DNA from: Micromonospora mirobrigensis
GTDB lineage: Bacteria > Actinomycetota > Actinomycetes > Mycobacteriales > Micromonosporaceae
DNA length: 64,000 nt
Direction of reading: 5' to 3'
Assembly: GCF_900091555.1 (NCBI RefSeq)
Contig: NZ_FMCX01000008.1
Coordinates: 1-64,000 of the forward strand
The notes beneath the pieces were generated by a model. That model was not told the DNA's origin, searched no databases, and saw only the letters and a program-made list of their open reading frames with translations. Each line of letters begins with the position of its first letter. The stretch's first letter is position 1. Made by a program: the position numbers and the translations under genes. Shown one piece after another: positions 59,219-64,000 of the stretch.

Positions 59219-59428
59219 ATGGTGTACGTCAAGCTGGAGAGCGACTGGACCGACGCCGACGGGGTGACGCACTCCGCGGGCGAGTCGGTGGACGTGGACG
59301 CCGCCACGCTCGCCGCGCTGCAGGCCGACGGGGTCGTCAGCGAGGGCAGGAGCGGCGGCAAGGACGGCACCGACTGGGTCGGGCCCACCGGGACCAACTG
59401 GGTCGGGCCGACCAGCACGACCCCCTGA
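59219..59428 (+). CDS. Small acidic protein with WVGPT repeats (69 aa)
   Basis: The product starts MVYVKLESDWTDADGVTHSA, a compact beta-type domain, and ends in a Gly/Thr-rich tail with two DWVGPT/NWVGPT repeats. ATG with GAGGGG six nt upstream. A TACATT box lies about 40 bp before the start. The function is unknown to me; similar small proteins seem frequent in Micromonospora (memory). It is divergent from the cyclase/AAA gene and convergent with a Crp-type regulator. Confidence 0.72.
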   Translation: MVYVKLESDWTDADGVTHSAGESVDVDAATLAALQADGVVSEGRSGGKDGTDWVGPTGTNWVGPTSTTP

Positions 59429-59451
59429 CCACGGGGGCCGGAACACGCCGC

Positions 59452-59487
59452 GACGCGGCCGGAGCGCACCCGCGCACCGGCCGCGTC
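59452..59487. terminator. Hairpin between convergent genes
   Basis: GACGCGGCCGG and its exact complement (11 bp) with a 14-nt loop, between the small protein and the Crp-type regulator. Probably bidirectional. Confidence 0.7.
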
Positions 59488-59493
59488 CGTCGT

Positions 59494-60186
59494 TCAGCGG
59501 TCGTTCATCCCGGCGCGGCGGCGCAGCGCGGCCACGTCGGTGACCACGATCCGGCGGCCCTCGGTGCGCAGCCAACCCCGGCTGGCGAAGGAGCCGATCG
59601 CCTGGTTGACGCTCTGCCGGGAGCCGCCGGCCATCTCGGCCAGCTGGCTCTGGTTCAGCTCGATGGTGATCATCGGGGCCTGGCTCTCGCCGGCCAGCCG
59701 GACCAGCGTCTTGGCCACCCGGCCGGGCAGGTCGAGGAAGACGTGGTCGGCGTTCTGCTCGGTCAGCCGGCGGATCAGCCCGCCCAGCGAGCGCATCACC
59801 GCGTCCAGGATGCGCGGGTTGGAGTGCACCAGCTCCATGAAGGCGGGGCGGGACAGGGCCAGCGCGGCGCAGTCCTCGATCGCCTCGGCGGAGGCCGAGC
59901 GGGTCGAGGCGTCGAGCAGGGACACCTCGCCGAGCACGTCCGGCGGTCTGATCACCGACAGCACCGCCCGCTCGCCGGTGGGCGCGGTGCGGAACACCGC
60001 GACCGCGCCGCGCCGCAGCACGATCAGCGACTCGCCGGGGTCGTTCTCCACGAAGAGCAACTGCCCCTTGCGGTACGTGCGGGGCACGGCCGCCGCGATC
60101 ACCCGCTGGCGTACCTCGGGCTCCAGGCCGGCGAACATCTCGACACCGGTGAGCGCGTCGCCCGGCTCCGGCAGGCGCATCTCCAC
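59494..60186 (-). CDS. Crp/Fnr-family transcription regulator
   Basis: The 230-aa product has a cyclic-nucleotide-binding domain (YRKGQLLFVENDPGESLIVL, GEVSLLDASTRSASAEAIED, the phosphate-binding cassette with Arg and Ser) and a Crp-type helix-turn-helix (QSQLAEMAGGSRQSVNQAIG). GLxR/Cmr-like actinobacterial regulators have the same order. The GTG has GGAGGGG seven nt upstream. The adjacent cyclase gene suggests a local cAMP circuit (inference). Confidence 0.9.
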   Translation of the reverse strand: MEMRLPEPGDALTGVEMFAGLEPEVRQRVIAAAVPRTYRKGQLLFVENDPGESLIVLRRGAVAVFRTAPTGERAVLSVIRPPDVLGEVSLLDASTRSASAEAIEDCAALALSRPAFMELVHSNPRILDAVMRSLGGLIRRLTEQNADHVFLDLPGRVAKTLVRLAGESQAPMITIELNQSQLAEMAGGSRQSVNQAIGSFASRGWLRTEGRRIVVTDVAALRRRAGMNDR

Positions 60187-60451
60187 GGCCCAACCCCTCC
60201 CCGGTAAAGGACCTCCACGCACCGGGTGAACCGAACAGTCCCCGGCACGAGGTCGACGGAACCGGTGCGGCGTCCGGTAGCGGTACACATCAGATCATGA
60301 CGGTCCGGTCGCTTGCTGTACACCCCTCAAATCACTTCCGTGACCAGGCCGGGGCCGCACTGACACCGCGCTGACGTGCGGCTGCGCGGTCCGACGGCCG
60401 TCTGCGCCCCCGCCGTCCGCGGCGGTGCCGGGGTGGGCCAGGATGGTGCCG

Positions 60452-60949
60452 ATGGTCTACCGCTATTTCTACGACTCCGAATTCATCGAGGACGGCCGCA
60501 CCATCGACCTGGTGTCGATCGGCGTCGTCGACGAGTACGGCCGCGAGTTCTACGCGGTCTCCACCGAGTTCGACGACTCCCGGGCCGTGCCCTGGGTGCG
60601 CCGCAACGTGCTGGACCGGCTCCCGTCGCCGGCCGACCGGGCCTGGCGGTCGCGCGAACGGATCCGCGACGACCTGCACGAGTTCCTGCTCGAGCCGATC
60701 CGGGACCGCCCGGGCGAGCAGCTGGAGCTGTGGGCCTGGTACGCCGCGTACGACCACGTGGTGCTCGCCCAGCTCTGGGGGTCGATGACCGCGCTGCCCC
60801 GGGAGATCCCCCGGTTCACCAAGGAGCTGCGCCAGCTCTGGGACGACCGGGGCCGGCCGAAGCTGCCGGACGCGGCCGCGGAGCGGCACGACGCGCTGGT
60901 CGACGCCCGGCACAACCTGGCCCGGTGGCAGGCGATGACCCGGCGCTGA
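60452..60949 (+). CDS. 3'-5' exoribonuclease (AS type, Rv2179c-like)
   Basis: The 165-aa RNase T/DEDD-fold product has YRYFYDSEFIEDGRTIDL (first Asp-Glu), ELWAWYAAYDHVVLAQLWG and HDALVDARHNLARWQ, the three acidic exonuclease motifs. It matches the mycobacterial exoribonuclease AS, which trims RNA 3' ends including poly(A) (memory). The ATG used is the last of three possible starts. Alone on the plus strand after the Crp gene. Confidence 0.9.
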   Translation: MVYRYFYDSEFIEDGRTIDLVSIGVVDEYGREFYAVSTEFDDSRAVPWVRRNVLDRLPSPADRAWRSRERIRDDLHEFLLEPIRDRPGEQLELWAWYAAYDHVVLAQLWGSMTALPREIPRFTKELRQLWDDRGRPKLPDAAAERHDALVDARHNLARWQAMTRR

Positions 60950-61028
60950 CCGGCGTCGGGCAGATCGCAGGTTTGACCCGTTCCGTCCCGGGCACCGGTT
61001 CCGTCGAGCCGACGTGAAGGGACGTGCC

Positions 61029-61532
61029 ATGACCGACGAGCCGACCACCGCAGCCGACGCCCGCCACCGGGTGACCGAGCTGATCCGGCAGGCCCGGATC
61101 TGCATGTTCACCACGACCGGGGTGGACGGCCGGATGGTCAGCCGTCCGATGGCCCTCCAGGAGGCCGAGTTCGACGGTGACCTGTGGTTCTTCGCGTACG
61201 CGGACTCGGCGAAGGTGCGCCAGCTCCGGGTCAACCCGGAGGTCAACGTCGCCTTCTCCGACCAGCGGCACAACGCCTGGGTGTCGTTGTCCGGCACGGC
61301 CCGCGAGGGCTTCGACCGGGCAAAGGCGGAGCAGCTGTGGAACCCGCTGCTCTCCACGTGGTTCCCGGAGGGGTTGGAGACCCCGCGGCTGACCCTGGTG
61401 CGGGTGCACGCCGGCTCGGCGGAGTACTGGGACTCGCCGGGCAGCACGGTGGTCAACCTGCTCGGGTTCGCCAAGGCGGCGGTGACCGGGAAGCCGCCGA
61501 AGGCGGGCGAGAACCACGAGGTCAGCTACTGA
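61029..61532 (+). CDS. PNPOx-fold general stress protein 26 homologue
   Basis: The 167-aa split-barrel flavin-type protein has RICMFTTTGVDGRMVSRPMAL, DLWFFAYADSAKVRQL and VNVAFSDQRHNAWVSLSGTA. Related proteins bind FMN or F420 and act in stress protection. The ATG has AAGGGA seven nt upstream. It precedes the phosphofructokinase by 177 bp with no clear link. Confidence 0.88.
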   Translation: MTDEPTTAADARHRVTELIRQARICMFTTTGVDGRMVSRPMALQEAEFDGDLWFFAYADSAKVRQLRVNPEVNVAFSDQRHNAWVSLSGTAREGFDRAKAEQLWNPLLSTWFPEGLETPRLTLVRVHAGSAEYWDSPGSTVVNLLGFAKAAVTGKPPKAGENHEVSY

Positions 61533-61709
61533 CCGGTAGCCGGTCCGGCGGGTGGGACCGTCCGGGGCGCGGTGTCGGCGTACAGCTGCGCCGACTACAG
61601 TTCGCACGGACGGCCCGCCCCGGGCCGGCAACGGCGCCGATGGTCTGATCTGACGCATATCCTGGGGCAAATCGGGCTTCACCTGATGCTCCAGGAGGAT
61701 GAGCAGATC

Positions 61710-62738
61710 ATGCGTATCGGCGTGCTCACCGGCGGCGGCGACTGCCCGGGTCTCAACGCGGTAATCCGGGCGGTGGTCCGCAAGGGCGTCGCCACCTACG
61801 GTCACGAGTTCGTGGGCTTCCGGGACGGTTGGAAGGGCCCGCTGGAGGGCCTCTCCAAGCCCCTGGGCATCGCGGAGGTCCGGGGCATCCTGCCGCGCGG
61901 CGGCACCATCCTCGGCTCCTCCCGGACCAACCCGTTCAAGATCGAGAACGGCGTGGAGCGGATCAAGGAGAACCTCGCCGCGCAGGGCGTCGACGCCCTG
62001 ATCGCGATCGGCGGCGAGGACACCCTCGGGGTCGCCACCAAGCTGCACGAGCTGGGCGTCAACGTGATCGGCGTCCCGAAGACGATCGACAACGACCTCG
62101 GCGCCACCGACTACACCTTCGGCTTCGACACCGCGGTCAACATCGCGATGGAGGCCATCGACCGGCTGCACACCACCGCGGAGAGCCACCACCGCACGCT
62201 GGTCGTCGAGGTGATGGGCCGGCACGCCGGCTGGATCGCCCTGCACGCCGGCCTGGCCGGTGGCGCCAACGTGATCCTGCTGCCGGAGCGGCAGTTCGAC
62301 GTCGAGCAGGTCGCCGGCTACGTCGAGAAGCGCTTCCAGCACCAGTACGCCCCGATCGTGGTGGTCGCCGAGGGCGCCCAGCCGCTGGACGGCCAGATGG
62401 TGCTGCACAACCAGGAGCTGGACTCGTTCGGTCACGTCCGCCTCGGCGGCATCGGCCAGTGGCTCGCCGAGCAGCTGGAGGCGAAGACCGGCAAGGAGGC
62501 CCGCACCGTGGTGCTCGGCCACATCCAGCGCGGCGGCACCCCGACCGCGTTCGACCGGGTGCTCGCCACCCGGCTGGGCCTGCAGGCGATCGACGCGGCG
62601 CACGAGGGCGACTGGGGCAAGATGGTCGCGATGCAGAGCACGGACATCGTCCGCGTCCCGCTCGCCGACGCGACCGCCGAGCTGAAGACCGTCCCGATCG
62701 AGCGCTACGAAGAGGCCGAGGTCTTCTTCGGCAGCTGA
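61710..62738 (+). CDS. 6-phosphofructokinase, PPi-dependent type
   Basis: The 342-aa PFK has LTGGGDCPGLNAVIR, IGGEDTLGVATKL with Asp104 where ATP-PFKs have Gly, and VPKTIDNDLG with Lys124. Asp104 with Lys124 is the signature of PPi-dependent enzymes such as that of Amycolatopsis methanolica (memory). D127 and D129 of TIDND are catalytic. The ATG has AGGAGG about 11 nt upstream, a slightly long spacing. It would allow reversible fructose-6-phosphate/fructose-1,6-bisphosphate interconversion. Confidence 0.92.
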   Translation: MRIGVLTGGGDCPGLNAVIRAVVRKGVATYGHEFVGFRDGWKGPLEGLSKPLGIAEVRGILPRGGTILGSSRTNPFKIENGVERIKENLAAQGVDALIAIGGEDTLGVATKLHELGVNVIGVPKTIDNDLGATDYTFGFDTAVNIAMEAIDRLHTTAESHHRTLVVEVMGRHAGWIALHAGLAGGANVILLPERQFDVEQVAGYVEKRFQHQYAPIVVVAEGAQPLDGQMVLHNQELDSFGHVRLGGIGQWLAEQLEAKTGKEARTVVLGHIQRGGTPTAFDRVLATRLGLQAIDAAHEGDWGKMVAMQSTDIVRVPLADATAELKTVPIERYEEAEVFFGS

Positions 62739-62745
62739 TCCTGAC

Positions 62746-62777
62746 GGGCGGCGCGGCGGGCGACCGCCGCGCCGCCC
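62746..62777 (+). terminator. Perfect hairpin after the PFK gene
   Basis: A 14-bp stem (GGGCGGCGCGGCGG) with GCGA loop and no T-tract, between the PFK and proC genes. Confidence 0.7.
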
Positions 62778-62809
62778 CTGGTTCCCGGGCGACGGAAGGG
62801 GTACGACCG

Positions 62810-63628
62810 ATGGGATCGGCCAGGCACACGGTCGCGGTGATCGGGGCGGGCAAGATCGGCGAGCTGATGCTCTCCGGGCTGCTGCGCTCGGGTTGGCCGG
62901 TGGAGCGGCTGCTCGCCACGGCCCGGCGCCCCGCCCGCGCCGAGGAGCTGACCGCCCGGTACGGCGTCCGGGTGGTGGACAACCTCACCGCCGTGGACGA
63001 GGCGGCGGTGCTCGCCGTCTCGGTGAAGCCGCAGGACGCGGCCACCCTGCTGGACGAGATCGGTCCCAAGGTGCCGGCCGACAAGCTGGTCATCTCGCTC
63101 TGCGCCGGCCTGCCCACCACCTTCTTCGCCCGCCGGCTGCCCGAGGGCACCCCGGTGGTCCGGGTGATGACCAACACCCCGGCCCTGGTGGACGAGGCGA
63201 TGACCGCGATCTCGGCGGGGGCGCACGCCACCGGTGAGCACCTGGCGCTGGCCGAGGAGATGTTCAAGCCGCTGGGCTCCACGGTCCGGGTCCCCGAGTC
63301 CCAGCAGGACGCGGTGACCGCCCTCTCCGGCTCCGGCCCGGCGTACTTCTACCTGCTGGTCGAGGCGATGATCGACGCCGGCATCCTGCTCGGGCTGCCC
63401 CGGCAGGTGGCGCACGAGCTGATCGTGCAGACCGCGATCGGCTCGGCCGTCATGCTCCGTGACTCCGGCGAGCACCCGGTCAAGTTGCGTGAGGCGGTCA
63501 CCTCGCCGGCCGGCACCACCATCTCGGCGATCCGGGAGCTGGAGAAGCACGGGGTGCGGGCGGCGCTGCTGGCCGCGCTGGAGGCGGCCCGGGACCGGGC
63601 CCGGGAGCTGGCCGCCCAGGCCGACTGA
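62810..63628 (+). CDS. proC: Pyrroline-5-carboxylate reductase (ProC)
   Basis: The enzyme makes proline from pyrroline-5-carboxylate using NAD(P)H. The 272-aa product has the Rossmann motif VAVIGAGKIGELMLSGLL, SVKPQDAATLL, VRVMTNTPALV and the C-terminal signature VTSPAGTTISAIRELEKHGV. The ATG has GGAAGGGG upstream. A long open frame upstream overlaps the PFK gene and was rejected. It is the last gene in the window. Confidence 0.94.
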   Translation: MGSARHTVAVIGAGKIGELMLSGLLRSGWPVERLLATARRPARAEELTARYGVRVVDNLTAVDEAAVLAVSVKPQDAATLLDEIGPKVPADKLVISLCAGLPTTFFARRLPEGTPVVRVMTNTPALVDEAMTAISAGAHATGEHLALAEEMFKPLGSTVRVPESQQDAVTALSGSGPAYFYLLVEAMIDAGILLGLPRQVAHELIVQTAIGSAVMLRDSGEHPVKLREAVTSPAGTTISAIRELEKHGVRAALLAALEAARDRARELAAQAD

Positions 63629-64000
63629 GCGGAGCGCCCCACCCCCCGACCGGGGCGCGGTCGGACCAGCGGTGGCCCGAGGCGCCCGCCCGACCCCGCC
63701 CGCGCCCGCCTTTGCTCTGCTGCCCGCCACGCATCAGTAGCGGTAGGTAACCGGGGTGGCCGTGGGCCGTGCGGCCGATCGGGTAACCGACGCCAGGTCA
63801 TCGCGGTGGTGCGTCGGGGGCAGCAGAGCAAAGCGGTGGCCGGGAGGATGCCGCCCCGGCGCCCCACGGATACGGGCAGTGACCGATCGACCGGTCACCC
63901 AGCGCCTCGAACGCGACTCGCGCACCGCGCCGTCGTGCCGGCGGACCCGGGCCGCGGTCGCCTCGGGGAGTTCGTCGCCGGGTCCCGTGCCGCATACTGC
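63629..64000. other. Gene-free end of window
   Basis: After proC only the repeat element is visible. Short open frames on both strands through the element are matched in copy 1 (ALLPPTHHRDDL on the minus strand), but this follows from DNA identity and does not establish coding. Confidence 0.55.
63710..63940. repeat. Large palindromic repeat element, copy 2
   Basis: Arms at 63710-63736 and 63807-63833; the right arm and 16 bases before it are identical to copy 1, about 43 bp in all. The left arm has two mismatches with its partner. The conserved right flank again contains GGTCACCCAGCGCC and CGCACCGCGCCGTCG. It lies after proC, and the last 60 bp of the window show no further gene start. Confidence 0.83.

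Noticed and set aside
63349..63995. Several minus-strand frames over proC and the end of the window (ALLPPTHHRDDL peptides)
   Set aside because: They run across the palindromic element and are shared with copy 1 only because the DNA is repeated. No start site or domain supports them.
1..64000. Natural-product cluster, toxin-antitoxin pair, restriction system, prophage or tRNA genes
   Set aside because: No core biosynthetic, phage, restriction or antitoxin motifs, and no cloverleaf-like sequence, were found by reading. Only a profile search (antiSMASH, tRNAscan-SE, DefenseFinder) could fully exclude them.

Overview
The window is high-GC actinobacterial chromosome with dense, mostly unidirectional housekeeping genes, many GTG starts and 4-bp ATGA/GTGA overlaps. 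Gene content and style suggest Micromonosporaceae, probably Micromonospora. From memory (no search was run), gene order closely follows the Mycobacterium tuberculosis Rv2206-Rv2179c interval: DUF3043, glycerate kinase, ErpA/HesB, PfkB kinase, ctaC/ctaF, ctaE-qcrCAB, trpD, DEDDh-GIY-YIG nuclease, pimB-like glycosyltransferase, fadD15, SRPBCC protein, acyltransferase and exoribonuclease AS.

Left part (1-15.6 kb): a cut-off IS701-type transposase end; a 1727-aa disordered protein ending in TPR and WG repeats; a three-gene ABC-2 exporter; DUF3043, murA, nadA, glycerate kinase, erpA, a PfkB kinase and a P-loop kinase.

Middle part (15.6-33 kb): cysteine desulfurase with TusA; the aerobic respiratory supercomplex (ctaC, ctaF, CtaG-like assembly factor, ctaE, qcrC, qcrA, qcrB) with no ctaD in the window; trpD and an orphan receiver-domain protein; DUF4142; then a leftward group of a RelA/SpoT homologue, Nudix hydrolase, sugar nucleotidyltransferase and stand-alone AsnC-type ligand domain, and a nuclease fusion.

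Right part (33-64 kb): NYN nuclease, M48 protease with a PimB-like mannosyltransferase, a repeat-rich scar with two gene remnants, a GGDEF-EAL protein coupled to a methyltransferase, a NarL-type two-component pair, FadD15, SRPBCC, ROK glucokinase, endonuclease/phosphatase, a flavin monooxygenase coupled to an alpha/beta hydrolase lacking its usual serine, otsA, PlsC-type acyltransferase, a zinc-ribbon/adenylate cyclase/AAA/TPR regulator, a Crp regulator, exoribonuclease AS, a PNPOx-fold protein, PPi-type phosphofructokinase and proC.

The most unusual material is between genes. At least five different inverted-repeat elements sit in intergenic DNA, two of them in two copies: a roughly 230-bp element with 27-bp inverted ends (49.5 and 63.7 kb) and a shorter palindrome (15.5 and 34.6 kb). 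Several genes look leaderless, with a TANNNT-type box 6-7 bp before the start codon. The cyclase/AAA gene has no ATG, GTG or TTG available to start its zinc-ribbon N-terminus. I saw no tRNA, rRNA, CRISPR array, prophage or complete mobile element.
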